Shown: piece after piece, positions 23,614 through 38,818 of the stretch
Numbering within the stretch: position 1 is the first letter of the stretch
Layout: each line of letters opens with the position of its first letter
Assembly: GCA_032622095.1 (NCBI GenBank)
Contig: CP136065.1
Coordinates: forward strand, 217,912,151 to 217,976,150
Direction: 5' to 3'
Origin: Siphonodentalium dalli
Lineage: Eukaryota > Mollusca > Scaphopoda > Gadilida > Siphonodentaliidae
DNA: 64,000 nucleotides
Program-made: the position numbers and the translations under genes
The notes under the pieces: model-generated
The model's input: the letters and a program-made list of their open reading frames with translations, nothing else
Databases searched by the model: none
Told to the model about the DNA's origin: nothing

Positions 23614-26600
23614 TATAAGATAACACACTCATATAAGGAATCGTACATGTATTATAAGATAACACACGCACATAATGAGTCGTACATGTATTATAAGATA
23701 ACACACGCACATAAGGAGTCGTACATGTATTATAAGATAACACACGCACATAAGGAGTCGTACATGTATTATAAGATAACACACGCACATAAGGAGTCGT
23801 ACGTGTATTATAAGATAACACACGCACATAAGGAGTCGTACATGTATTATAAGATAACACACTCATATAAGGAGTCGTACATGTATTATAAGATAACACA
23901 CGCACATAATGAGTCGTACATGTATTATAAGATAACACACGCACATAATGAGTCGTACATGTATTATAAGATAACACACGCACATAATGAGTCGTACATG
24001 TATTATAAGATAACACACGCACATAATGAGTCGTACATGTATTATAAGATAACACACGCACATAATGAGTCGTACATGTATTATAAGATAACACACGCAC
24101 ATAATGAGTCGTACATGTATTATAAGATAACACACGCACATAATGAGTCGTACATGTATTATAAGATAACACACGCACATAATGAGTCGTACATGTATTA
24201 TAAGATAACACACGCACATAATGAGTCGTACATGTATTATAAGATAACACACGCACATAATGAGTCGTACATGTATTATAAGATAACACACTCATATAAG
24301 GAGTCGTACGTGTATTATAAGATAACACACGCACATAATGAGTCGTACATGTATTATAAGATAACACACGCACATAATGAGTCGTACATGTATTATAAGA
24401 TAACACACGCACATAATGAGTCGTACATGTATTATAAGATAACACACTCATATAAGGAGTCGTACATGTATTATAAGATAACACACGCACATAAGGAGTC
24501 GTACATGTATTATAAGATAACACACGCACATAAGGAATCGTACATGTATTATAAGATAACACACTCATATAAGGAGTCGTACGTGTATTATAAGATAACA
24601 CACGCACATAAGGAGTCGTACATGTATTATAAGATAACACACGCACAAAAGGAGTCGTACATGTATTATAAGATAACACACGCACATAATGAGTCGTACA
24701 TGTATTATAAGATAACACACGCACAAAAGGAGTCGTACATGTAGTATAAGATAACACACGCACAAAAGGAGTCGTACATGTATTATAAGATAACACACGC
24801 ACATAAGGAATCGTACATGTATTATAAGATAACACACGCACATAAGGAATCGTACATGTATTATAAGATAACACACGCACATAAGGAATCGTACATGTAT
24901 TATAAGATAACACACGCATATAAGGAGTCGTACATGTATTATAAGATAACACACGCACATAAGGAATCGTACATGTATTATAAGATAACACACGCACATA
25001 AGGAGTCGTACATGTATTATAAGATAACACACGCACATAAGGAATCGTACATGTATTATAAGATAACACACTCATATAAGGAGTCGTACGTGTATTATAA
25101 GATAACACACGCACATAATGAGTCGTACATGTATTATAAGATAACGCACGCACATAATGAGTCGTACATGTATTCATATAAGATAGCACACACACATAAG
25201 GAATCGTACATGTATTATAAGATAACACACGCACATAAGGAATCGTACATGTATTATAAGATAACACACGCACATAAGGAATCGTACATGTATTATAAGA
25301 TAGCACACGCACATAAGGAGTCGTACATGTATTCATATAAGATAGCACACGCACATAAGGAATCGTACATGTATTATAAGATAACACACGCACATAAGGA
25401 ATCGTACATGTATTATAAGATAGCACACGCACATAAGGAATCGTACATGTATTATAAGATAGCACACGCACATAAGGAATCGTACATGTATTATAAGATA
25501 GCACACGCACATAAGGAGTCGTACATGTATTATAAGATAACACACGCACATAAGGAATCGTACATGTATTATAAGATAGCACACGCACATAAGGAGTCGT
25601 ACATGTATTATAAGATAGCACACGCACATAAGGAATCGTACATGTATTATAAGATAGCACACGCACATAAGGAGTCGTACATGTATTATAAGATAACACA
25701 CGCACATAAGGAATCGTACATGTATTATAAGATAACACACTCATATAAGGAGTCGTACATGTATTATAAGATAACACACTCACATAAGGAGTCGTACATG
25801 TATTATAAGATAACACACTCACATAAGGAGTCGTACATGTATTATAAGATAACACACGCATATAAGGAGTCGTACATGTATTATAAGATAACACACGCAC
25901 ATAAGGAGTCGTACATGTATTCATATAAGATAGCACACGCACATAAGGAATCGTACATGTATTATAAGATAACACACTCATATAAGGAGTCGTACATGTA
26001 TTATAAGATAACACACGCACATAAGGAGTCGTACATGTATTATAAGATAGCACACTCATATAAGGAGTCGTACATGTATTATAAGATAACACACGCACAT
26101 AAGGAATCGTACATGTATTATAAGATAACACACTCACATAAGGAGTCGTACATGTATTATAAGATAGCACACGCACATAAGGAATCGTACATGTATTATA
26201 AGATAACACACTCATATAATGAGTCGTACATGTATTATAAGATAACACACTCATATAAGGAGTCGTACATGTATTATAAGATAACACACGCACATAAGGA
26301 GTCGTACATGTATTATAAGATAACACACGCACATAAGGAATCGTACATGTATTATAAGATAACACACGCACAAAAGGAGTCGTACATGTATTATAAGATA
26401 ACACACGCACAAAAGGAGTCGTACATGTATTATAAGATAACACACTCATATAATGAGTGGTACATGTATTATAAGATAACACACTCATATAATGAGTGGT
26501 ACATGTATTATAAGATAACACACTCATATAATGAGTGGTACATGTATTATAAGATAACACACGCACATAAGGAGTCGTACATGTATTATAAGATAACACA

Positions 26601-29600
26601 CTCATATAATGAGTGGTACATGTATTATAAGATAACACACTCATATAAGGAATCGTACATGTATTATAAGATAACACACTCATATAAGGAGTCGTACATG
26701 TATTATAAGATAACACACGCACATAAGGAGTCGTACATGTATTATAAGATAACACACGCATATAATGAGTCGTACATGTATTATAAGATAACACACGCAC
26801 ATAAGGAGTCGTACATGTATTATAAGATAACACACGCACATAAGGAGTCGTACACGTATTATAAGATAACACACGCACATAAGGAGTCGTACACGTATTA
26901 TAAGATAACACACGCACATAAGGAATCGTACATGTATTATAAGATAGCACACGCACATAAGGAGTCGTACACGTATTATAAGATAACACACGCACATAAG
27001 GAGTCGTACACGTATTATAAGATAACACACGCACATAAGGAATCGTACATGTATTATAAGATAACACACGCACATAAGGAATCGTACACGTATTATAAGA
27101 TAACACACGCACATAAGGAGTCGTACATGTATTATAAGATAACACACGCACATAAGGAGTCGTACATGTATTATAAGATAACACACTCATATAAGGAGTC
27201 GTACATGTATTATAAGATAACACACGCACATAAGGAGTCGTACATGTATTATAAGATAACACACGCACATAAGGAGTCGTACATGTATTATAAGATAACA
27301 CACGCACATAAGGAGTCGTACATGTATTATAAGATAACACACGCACATAAGGAATCGTACATGTATTATAAGATAACACACGCACATAAGGAGTCGTACA
27401 TGTATTATAAGATAACACACGCACATAAGGAGTCGTACATGTATTATAAGATAACACACGCACATAAGGAGTCGTACATGTATTCATATAAGATAGCACA
27501 CACACATAAGGAGTCGTACATGTATTATAAGATAACACACGCACATAAGGAGTCGTACATGTATTATAAGATAACACACTCATATAATGAGTGGTACATG
27601 TATTATAAGATAACACACTCATATAATGAGTGGTACATGTATTATAAGATAACACACTCATATAATGAGTGGTACATGTATTATAAGATAACACACTCAT
27701 ATAATGAGTGGTACATGTATTATAAGATAACACACTCATATAATGAGTGGTACATGTATTATAAGATAACACACGCACATAAGGAGTCGTACATGTATTA
27801 TAAGATAACACACTCATATAATGAGTGGTACATGTATTATAAGATAACACACTCATATAAGGAATCGTACATGTATTATAAGATAACACACTCATATAAG
27901 GAGTCGTACATGTATTATAAGATAACACACGCACATAAGGAGTCGTACATGTATTATAAGATAACACACGCATATAATGAGTCGTACATGTATTATAAGA
28001 TAACACACGCACATAAGGAGTCGTACATGTATTATAAGATAACACACGCACATAAGGAGTCGTACACGTATTATAAGATAACACACGCACATAAGGAGTC
28101 GTACACGTATTATAAGATAACACACGCACATAAGGAATCGTACATGTATTATAAGATAGCACACGCACATAAGGAGTCGTACACGTATTATAAGATAACA
28201 CACGCTCATAAGGAGTCGTACACGTATTATAAGATAACACACGCACATAAGGAATCGTACATGTATTATAAGATAACACACGCACATAAGGAATCGTACA
28301 CGTATTATAAGATAACACACGCACATAAGGAGTCGTACATGTATTATAAGATAACACACGCACATAAGGAGTCGTACATGTATTATAAGATAACACACTC
28401 ATATAAGGAGTCGTACATGTATTATAAGATAACACACGCACATAAGGAGTCGTACATGTATTATAAGATAACACACGCACATAAGGAGTCGTACATGTAT
28501 TATAAGATAACACACGCACATAAGGAGTCGTACATGTATTATAAGATAACACACGCACATAAGGAATCGTACATGTATTATAAGATAACACACGCACATA
28601 AGGAGTCGTACATGTATTATAAGATAACACACGCACATAAGGAGTCGTACATGTATTATAAGATAACACACGCACATAAGGAGTCGTACATGTATTATAA
28701 GATAACACACTCATATAAGGAATCGTACATGTATTATAAGATAACACACGCACATAATGAGTCGTACATGTATTATAAGATAACACACGCACATAAGGAG
28801 TCGTACATGTATTATAAGATAACACACGCACATAAGGAGTCGTACATGTATTATAAGATAACACACGCACATAAGGAGTCGTACGTGTATTATAAGATAA
28901 CACACGCACATAAGGAGTCGTACATGTATTATAAGATAACACACTCATATAAGGAGTCGTACATGTATTATAAGATAACACACGCACATAATGAGTCGTA
29001 CATGTATTATAAGATAACACACGCACATAATGAGTCGTACATGTATTATAAGATAACACACGCACATAATGAGTCGTACATGTATTATAAGATAACACAC
29101 GCACATAATGAGTCGTACATGTATTATAAGATAACACACGCACATAATGAGTCGTACATGTATTATAAGATAACACACGCACATAATGAGTCGTACATGT
29201 ATTATAAGATAACACACGCACATAATGAGTCGTACATGTATTATAAGATAACACACGCACATAATGAGTCGTACATGTATTATAAGATAACACACGCACA
29301 TAATGAGTCGTACATGTATTATAAGATAACACACGCACATAATGAGTCGTACATGTATTATAAGATAACACACTCATATAAGGAGTCGTACGTGTATTAT
29401 AAGATAACACACACACATAATGAGTCGTACATGTATTATAAGATAACACACGCACATAATGAGTCGTACATGTATTATAAGATAACACACGCACATAATG
29501 AGTCGTACATGTATTATAAGATAACACACTCATATAAGGAGTCGTACATGTATTATAAGATAACACACGCACATAAGGAGTCGTACATGTATTATAAGAT

Positions 29601-30715
29601 AACACACGCACATAAGGAATCGTACATGTATTATAAGATAACACACTCATATAAGGAGTCGTACGTGTATTATAAGATAACACACGCACATAAGGAGTCG
29701 TACATGTATTATAAGATAACACACGCACAAAAGGAGTCGTACATGTATTATAAGATAACACACGCACATAATGAGTCGTACATGTATTATAAGATAACAC
29801 ACGCACAAAAGGAGTCGTACATGTAGTATAAGATAACACACGCACAAAAGGAGTCGTACATGTATTATAAGATAACACACGCACATAAGGAATCGTACAT
29901 GTATTATAAGATAACACACGCACATAAGGAATCGTACATGTATTATAAGATAACACACGCACATAAGGAATCGTACATGTATTATAAGATAACACACGCA
30001 TATAAGGAGTCGTACATGTATTATAAGATAACACACGCACATAAGGAATCGTACATGTATTATAAGATAACACACGCACATAAGGAGTCGTACATGTATT
30101 ATAAGATAACACACGCACATAAGGAATCGTACATGTATTATAAGATAACACACTCATATAAGGAGTCGTACGTGTATTATAAGATAACACACGCACATAA
30201 TGAGTCGTACATGTATTATAAGATAACGCACGCACATAATGAGTCGTACATGTATTCATATAAGATAGCACACACACATAAGGAATCGTACATGTATTAT
30301 AAGATAACACACGCACATAAGGAATCGTACATGTATTATAAGATAACACACGCACATAAGGAATCGTACATGTATTATAAGATAGCACACGCACATAAGG
30401 AGTCGTACATGTATTCATATAAGATAGCACACGCACATAAGGAATCGTACATGTATTATAAGATAACACACGCACATAAGGAATCGTACATGTATTATAA
30501 GATAGCACACGCACATAAGGAATCGTACATGTATTATAAGATAGCACACGCACATAAGGAATCGTACATGTATTATAAGATAGCACACGCACATAAGGAG
30601 TCGTACATGTATTATAAGATAACACACGCACATAAGGAATCGTACATGTATTATAAGATAGCACACGCACATAAGGAGTCGTACATGTATTATAAGATAG
30701 CACACGCACATAAGG
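21361..30715. repeat. 5082-bp tandem duplication of satellite blocks
   Basis: From about 21361 to 25633 the order of variant units matches 26443 to 30715 almost base for base, offset 5082 bp (about 126 units of 39 bp and four of 42 bp). It includes private variants such as the TAG-bearing unit (24742 and 29824). Copy B starts in the third of the five TAATGAGTGG units, giving the breakpoint. A few single differences exist (for example GCACAT/GCTCAT near 28206, CGCACA/ACACAC near 29411), so the copies are not artefactually identical. Confidence 0.9.
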
Positions 30716-33358
30716 AGTCGTACATGTATTATAAGATAACACACACACATAAGGAGTCGTACATGTATTATAAGATAACACACGCACATAAGGAGTCGTA
30801 CATGTATTATAAGATAACACACACACATAAGGAGTCGTACATGTATTATAAGATAGCACACGCACATAAGGAGTCGTACATGTAGTATAAGATAACACAC
30901 GCACATAAGGAATCGTACATGTATTATAAGATAGCACACGCACATAAGGAGTCGTACATGTATTATAAGATAACACACGCACATAAGGAATCGTACATGT
31001 ATTATAAGATAACACACTCATATAAGGAGTCGTACATGTATTATAAGATAACACACTCACATAAGGAGTCGTACATGTATTATAAGATAACACACTCATA
31101 TAAGGAGTCGTACATGTATTATAAGATAACACACTCATATAAGGAGTCGTACATGTATTATAAGATAACACACTCACATAAGGAGTCGTACATGTATTAT
31201 AAGATAACACACTCATATAAGGAGTCGTACATGTATTATAAGATAGCACACGCACATAAGGAGTCGTACATGTATTATAAGATAACACACTCATATAAGG
31301 AGTCGTACATGTATTATAAGATAACACACTCACATAAGGAGTCGTACATGTATTATAAGATAACACACTCATATAAGGAGTCGTACATGTATTATAAGAT
31401 AGCACACGCACATAAGGAGTCGTACATGTATTATAAGATAACACACTCATATAAGGAGTCGTACATGTATTATAAGATAGCACACGCACATAAGGAGTCG
31501 TACATGTATTATAAGATAGCACACGCACATAAGGAGTCGTACATGTATTATAAGATAACACACGCACATAAGGAATCGTACATGTATTATAAGATAACAC
31601 ACTCATATAAGGAGTCGTACATGTATTATAAGATAACACACTCACATAAGGAGTCGTACATGTATTATAAGATAACACACTCATATAAGGAGTCGTACAT
31701 GTATTATAAGATAACACACTCATATAAGGAGTCGTACATGTATTATAAGATAACACACTCACATAAGGAGTCGTACATGTATTATAAGATAACACACTCA
31801 TATAAGGAGTCGTACATGTATTATAAGATAGCACACGCACATAAGGAGTCGTACATGTAGTATAAGATAACACACGCACATAAGGAATCGTACATGTATT
31901 ATAAGATAGCACACGCACATAAGGAGTCGTACATGTATTATAAGATAACACACGCACATAAGGAATCGTACATGTATTATAAGATAACACACTCATATAA
32001 GGAGTCGTACATGTATTACAAGATAACACACGCACATAAGGAGTCGTACATGTATTATAAGATAGCACACACACATAAGGAGTCGTACATGTATTATAAG
32101 ATAACACACTCATATAAGGAGTCGTACATGTATTATAAGATAACACACTCATATAAGGAGTCGTACATGTATTATAAGATAACACACTCATATAAGGAGT
32201 CGTACATGTATTATAAGATAACACACGCACATAAGGAATCGTACATGTATTATAAGATAACACACTCATATAAGGAGTCGTACATGTATTATAAGATAAC
32301 ACACTCACATAAGGAATCGTACATGTATTATAAGATAACACACTCATATAAGGAGTCGTACATGTATTATAAGATAACACACTCACATAAGGAATCGTAC
32401 ATGTATTATAAGATAACACACTCATATAAGGAGTCGTACGTGTATTATAAGATAACACACGCACATAATGAGTCGTACATGTATTATAAGATAACGCACG
32501 CACATAATGAGTCGTACATGTATTCATATAAGATAGCACACACACATAAGGAATCGTACATGTATTATAAGATAACACACGCACATAAGGAATCGTACAT
32601 GTATTATAAGATAACACACGCACATAAGGAATCGTACATGTATTATAAGATAGCACACGCACATAAGGAGTCGTACATGTATTCATATAAGATAGCACAC
32701 GCACATAAGGAATCGTACATGTATTATAAGATAACACACGCACATAAGGAATCGTACATGTATTATAAGATAGCACACGCACATAAGGAATCGTACATGT
32801 ATTATAAGATAGCACACGCACATAAGGAATCGTACATGTATTATAAGATAGCACACGCACATAAGGAGTCGTACATGTATTATAAGATAACACACGCACA
32901 TAAGGAATCGTACATGTATTATAAGATAGCACACGCACATAAGGAGTCGTACATGTATTATAAGATAGCACACGCACATAAGGAGTCGTACATGTATTAT
33001 AAGATAACACACACACATAAGGAGTCGTACATGTATTATAAGATAACACACGCACATAAGGAGTCGTACATGTATTATAAGATAACACACACACATAAGG
33101 AGTCGTACATGTATTATAAGATAGCACACGCACATAAGGAGTCGTACATGTAGTATAAGATAACACACGCACATAAGGAATCGTACATGTATTATAAGAT
33201 AGCACACGCACATAAGGAGTCGTACATGTATTATAAGATAACACACGCACATAAGGAATCGTACATGTATTATAAGATAACACACTCATATAAGGAGTCG
33301 TACATGTATTATAAGATAACACACTCACATAAGGAGTCGTACATGTATTATAAGATAA
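30121..33358. repeat. 2268-bp offset duplication inside the 39-bp array
   Basis: The segment of about 30121-31090 reappears at about 32389-33358 (fifty-six 39-bp units and two 42-bp units apart). The TAG-bearing unit at 30883 recurs at 31858 (+975) and 33151 (+2268). From about 33223 to 33985 the unit order matches 25678-26440, so the array then returns to the tail of the first 5082-bp block. Confidence 0.85.
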
Positions 33359-35479
33359 CACACTCACATAAGGAGTCGTACATGTATTATAAGATAACAC
33401 ACGCATATAAGGAGTCGTACATGTATTATAAGATAACACACGCACATAAGGAGTCGTACATGTATTCATATAAGATAGCACACGCACATAAGGAATCGTA
33501 CATGTATTATAAGATAACACACTCATATAAGGAGTCGTACATGTATTATAAGATAACACACGCACATAAGGAGTCGTACATGTATTATAAGATAGCACAC
33601 TCATATAAGGAGTCGTACATGTATTATAAGATAACACACGCACATAAGGAATCGTACATGTATTATAAGATAACACACTCACATAAGGAGTCGTACATGT
33701 ATTATAAGATAGCACACGCACATAAGGAATCGTACATGTATTATAAGATAACACACTCATATAATGAGTCGTACATGTATTATAAGATAACACACTCATA
33801 TAAGGAGTCGTACATGTATTATAAGATAACACACGCACATAAGGAGTCGTACATGTATTATAAGATAACACACGCACATAAGGAATCGTACATGTATTAT
33901 AAGATAACACACGCACAAAAGGAGTCGTACATGTATTATAAGATAACACACGCACAAAAGGAGTCGTACATGTATTATAAGATAACACACTCATATAAGG
34001 AGTCGTACATGTATTATAAGATAACACACGCACATAAGGAGTCGTACGTGTATTATAAGATAACACACGCACATAAGGAATCGTACATGTATTATAAGAT
34101 AACACACGCACATAAGGAGTCGTACATGTATTATAAGATAGCACACTCATATAAGGAGTCGTACATGTATTATAAGATAACACACTCATATAAGGAGTCG
34201 TACATGTATTATAAGATAACACACTCATATAAGGAGTCGTACATGTATTATAAGATAACACACGCACATAAGGAGTCGTACATGTATTATAAGATAACAC
34301 ACGCACATAAGGAGTCGTACATGTATTATAAGATAACACTCATATAGGGAGTCGTACATGTATTATAAGATAACACACGCACATAAGGAATCGTACATGT
34401 ATTATAAGATAACACACGCACATAAGGAGTCGTACATGTATTATAAGATAACACACTCATATAAGGAGTCGTAAGTGTATTATAAGATAACACACGCACA
34501 TAAGGAGTCGTACATGTATTATAAGATAACACACGCACATAAGGAGTCGTACATGTATTATAAGATAACACACGCACATAAGGAGTCGTACATGTATTAT
34601 AAGATAACACACACACATAAGGAGTCGTACGTGTATTATAAGATAACACACGCATATAAGGAGTCGTACGTGTATTCATATAAGATAGCAAACACACATA
34701 AGGAATCGTACATGTATTATAAGATAACACACACACATAAGGAGTCGTACGTGTATTATAAGATAACACACGCATATAAGGAGTCGTACGTGTATTCATA
34801 TAAGATAGCAAACACACATAAGGAATCGTACATGTATTATAAGATAACACACACACATAAGGAGTCGTACATGTATTATAAGATAACACACGCACATAAG
34901 GAGTCGTACATGTATTATAAGATAACACACACACATAAGGAGTCGTACATGTATTATAAGATAACACACGCATATAAGGAGTCGTACGTGTATTCATATA
35001 AGATAGCAAACACACATAAGGAATCGTACATGTATTATAAGATAACACACACACATAAGGAGTCGTACATGTATTATAAGATAACACACGCACATAAGGA
35101 ATCGTACATGTATTATAAGATAACACACTCACATAAGGAGTCGTACATGTATTATAAGATAACACACGCACATAAGGAGTCGTACATGTATTATAAGATA
35201 ACACACTCACATAAGGAGTCGTACATGTATTATAAGATAACACACGCACATAAGGAGTCGTACATGTATTATAAGATTACACACGCACAAAAGGAGTCGT
35301 ACATGTATTATAAGATTACACACGCACAAAAGGAGTCGTACATGTATTATAAGATAACACACGCACATAAGGAATCGTACATGTATTATAAGATAACACA
35401 CACACATAAGGAGTCGTACATGTATTATAAGATAACACACGCACATAAGGAATCGTACATGTATTATAAGATAACACAC

Positions 35480-37280
35480 TCACATAAGGAGTCGTACATG
35501 TTTTATAAGATAACACACGCACATAAGGAGTCGTACATGTATTATAAGATTACACACGCACAAAAGGAGTCGTACATGTATTATAAGATAACACACGCAC
35601 ATAAGGAGTCGTACACGTATTATAAGATAACACACGCACATAAGGAGTCGTACATGTATTATAAGATAACACACGCACATAAGGAGTCGTACACGTATTA
35701 TAAGATAACACACGCACATAAGGAGTCGTACATGTATTATAAGATAACACACGCACATAAGGAGTCGTACACGTATTATAAGATAACACACGCACATAAG
35801 GAGTCGTACATGTTTTATAAGATAACACACGCACATAAGGAGTGGTACATGTTTTATAAGATAACACACGCACAAAAGGAGTCGTACATGTATTATAAGA
35901 TAACACACTCATATAAGGAGTCGTAAGTGTATTATAAGATAACACACGCACATAAGGAGTCGTACATGTATTATAAGATAACACACGCACATAAGGAGTC
36001 GTACATGTATTATAAGATAACACACACACATAAGGAGTCGTACATGTATTATAAGATAACACACGCACATAAGGAGTCGTACATGTATTATAAGATAACA
36101 CACTCACATAAGGAGTCGTACATGTTTTATAAGATAACACACGCACATAAGGAGTCGTACATGTATTATAAGATAACACACGCACATAAGGAGTCGTACA
36201 TGTATTATAAGATAACACACGCACATAAGGAGTCGTACACGTATTATAAGATAACACACGCACATAAGGAGTCGTACATGTTTTATAAGATAACACACGC
36301 ACATAAGGAGTGGTACATGTTTTATAAGATAACACACGCACAAAAGGAGTCGTACATGTATTATAAGATAACACACTCATATAAGGAGTCGTAAGTGTAT
36401 TATAAGATAACACACGCACATAAGGAGTCGTACATGTATTATAAGATAACACACGCACATAAGGAGTCGTACATGTATTATAAGATAACACACACACATA
36501 AGGAGTCGTACATGTATTATAAGATAACACACGCACATAAGGAGTCGTACATGTATTATAAGATAACACACTCACATAAGGAGTCGTACATGTTTTATAA
36601 GATAACACACGCACATAAGGAGTCGTACATGTATTATAAGATTACACACGCACATAAGGAGTCGTACATGTATTATAAGATAACACACGCACATAAGGAG
36701 TCGTACACGTATTATAAGATAACACACGCACATAAGGAGTCGTACATGTTTTATAAGATAACACACGCACATAAGGAGTGGTACATGTTTTATAAGATAA
36801 CACACGCACAAAAGGAGTCGTACATGTATTATAAGATAACACACACACATAAGGAGTCGTACATGTTTTATAAGATAACACACGCACATAAGGAGTCGTA
36901 CATGTTTTATAAGATAACACACGCACAAAAGGAGTCGTACATGTATTATAAGATAACACACGCACATAAGGAGTCGTACATGTATTATAAGATAACACAC
37001 GCACATAAGGAGTCGTACATGTTTTATAAGATAACACACGCACATAAGGAGTGGTACATGTTTTATAAGATAACACACGCACAAAAGGAGTCGTACATGT
37101 ATTATAAGATAACACACACACATAAGGAGTCGTACATGTTTTATAAGATAACACACGCACATAAGGAGTCGTACATGTTTTATAAGATAACACACGCACA
37201 AAAGGAGTCGTACATGTATTATAAGATAACACACACACATAAGGAGTCGTACATGTATTACAAGATAACACACGCACATA
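35480..37280. repeat. Right-edge subfamily of the 39-bp array with 468- and 273-bp periods
   Basis: Units with TGTTTTATAAG or GATTACACAC occur only here. A block beginning with the TAA-bearing unit at about 35909 recurs at about 36377 (468 bp, twelve units). Another at about 36838 recurs at about 37111 (273 bp, seven units). The edge has its own local amplification history, different from the centre. Confidence 0.85.
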
Positions 37281-37357
37281 AGGAGTCGTACGTGTATTCA
37301 TATAATATAGCACACGCACATAAGGAGTCGTACATGTATTTATTGGTGGCAAATGTC

Positions 37358-37416
37358 CAGATAATAAGTCCAACACACGACATATATATATGGCCGTTTG
37401 TTGAACTTATTATCTG
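37358..37416. repeat. Hairpin at right border of the 39-bp array
   Basis: Arms of 18 bp (CAGATAATAAGTCCAACA at 37358-37375 and its complement at 37399-37416, one mismatch) surround a 23-base loop containing ATATATATAT. It begins 17 bp after the last satellite unit. Could be a MITE remnant or the end of an older unit; undetermined. Confidence 0.7.
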
Positions 37417-37559
37417 AAGATTCCCAAAGGGAACTACTCGTCAATGAGTATTTAGTACAGAAATGGTTAAACGAAAGAGACAAACCTAGTCTGAAAAGAT
37501 ATCGCCTGATTGTTAGCGAACAATATGTTCTTAATTTTGTTTTATATTTGTTATTGGGA

Positions 37560-37735
37560 TCAAATCATGAACACCATAAACACACTAGTTCACACAAAAA
37601 TAAAACAATACAATTGGGTTTTACATACCGAAGTATAAATCAATCTGGTGGGTTAGACTAACATTTTTAGGATACCTGGGGATCTTATCTCCATGAAGAT
37701 ACAGATGATTTAAAGAAATGGCCAGGTGCTCTCCT
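37560..37735 (+). repeat. Dispersed repeat, inverted counterpart at 45.9-46.1 kb
   Basis: About 175 bp (CATAAACACACTAGTTC .. CAATTGGGTTTTACAT .. GGGTTAGACTAA .. CCAGGTGCTC) align by eye at about 75% with the reverse complement of about 45895-46075. Non-coding; the family is unknown. Confidence 0.7.
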
Positions 37736-38818
37736 GTCCATAGTGGTATACATGTACTGGCTAATTACTGGAACAATATGTTTGTTTCATTTATATCATT
37801 ACCATTAATATAATTACCATTAATATATCGGAAAAAATTTACCTGAACGTTTAACCTGATTATTCAAGACAGCGACTAGACATTATGTTACTCACATTAA
37901 GGGTAATGCATATTCGAATACATCTCACAAAATTTGAAAACATAGGAAATGCTATACATTCAGTGAATACTCAATTACATTTTAAAGTGATGTGAAACAC
38001 TCCGGTAGGGTGATCAAATATAAATGGAGAATCATATTGCTCATATATCACACACCGACATTCTTGTATATTAATTAAATGCAGCGTCGTTTTCTGTGTA
38101 GTGGTATATACTCACGTTCTGCAAACACCCATCGCAGTCATAGAGATTTGTCTATTTTAATTTATTATTCAGAAATGAGACAAAAGCTCCTTGTTTTGTC
38201 ATATTAGAAATATACTGACCATCAACGTGCTCTACTCATTGCGATCTGGTCTCCATGTTTGCCTATTTCCATTTCCATTTGGCAATAGGTTCACACATTT
38301 GACAGCAAAAACTACAATATACCATAAGTAGTAAATAACACTATAACGTGGCAGTGTATACATATATAATGGCACATATACGTCCCAACAAAACTGACTG
38401 CGCGCACGTACGGACATATAGGAGTAAGATGTTTCCATAGGTCAAATTATTTATTCCATAAAACAAATTGATGAGAAATCCACATCTTGGTTCCAAAACT
38501 TATTTAATATTAATTTTCCAAAGTGGATGTATCATTTATGAGTTTGAATCTGCATAAAGTGAACATATGTGTTTGACACTGACAGTAGGGTCGTATGTAT
38601 AGACCGGACTAGGTCCACTCAACCAAACAAGAAAACAGTTTAACATAGCCAGCCTGGTCCAAATCCCTATCAGAATAAAACACGAGATTATTCAATGAAT
38701 GCACACTGCCAACTACATACTGGATACAGTCATAATCAAAGTTATGTTGTGTAATGGATGAATTTCTAAATAAAACATTATTTGCAGATAAAGAAATCAG
38801 AAGTTGCTTATATTTATG
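37736..38818. other. No recognisable feature
   Basis: Unique AT-rich sequence after the dispersed repeat. The reverse open frame at 38232-38438 shows no motif. No transposon termini seen. Confidence 0.45.

Larger units (their letters stand above)
19900..37341. repeat. 17.4-kb satellite array, 39-bp unit, about 445 copies
   Basis: Head-to-tail units of 39 bp (AAGATAACACACGCACATAA then GGAGTCGTACATGTATTAT). A minor 42-bp form has TCA inserted after TATT. Recurrent variants mark subfamilies: CTCATATAATGAGTGG, ACACGTATT, GATAGCACAC, CACAAAAGG, CATAATGAG, and TGTTTTATAAG (only from about 35.5 kb on). These patterns repeat at 468, 975, 1212, 2268 and 5082 bp, so large blocks have been copied within the array. 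One reverse frame is open from 34339 to 19805 (13-residue repeat LSYNTCTTPYVRV) and a forward frame is open over multi-kb stretches (YKITHAHKESYMY). Both follow from a stop-free unit divisible by three. Confidence 0.97.

Noticed and set aside
19900-37341. CRISPR-like regularly spaced repeats
   Set aside because: Units are contiguous 39-mers without unique spacers, in a eukaryotic genome, so this is a tandem satellite.
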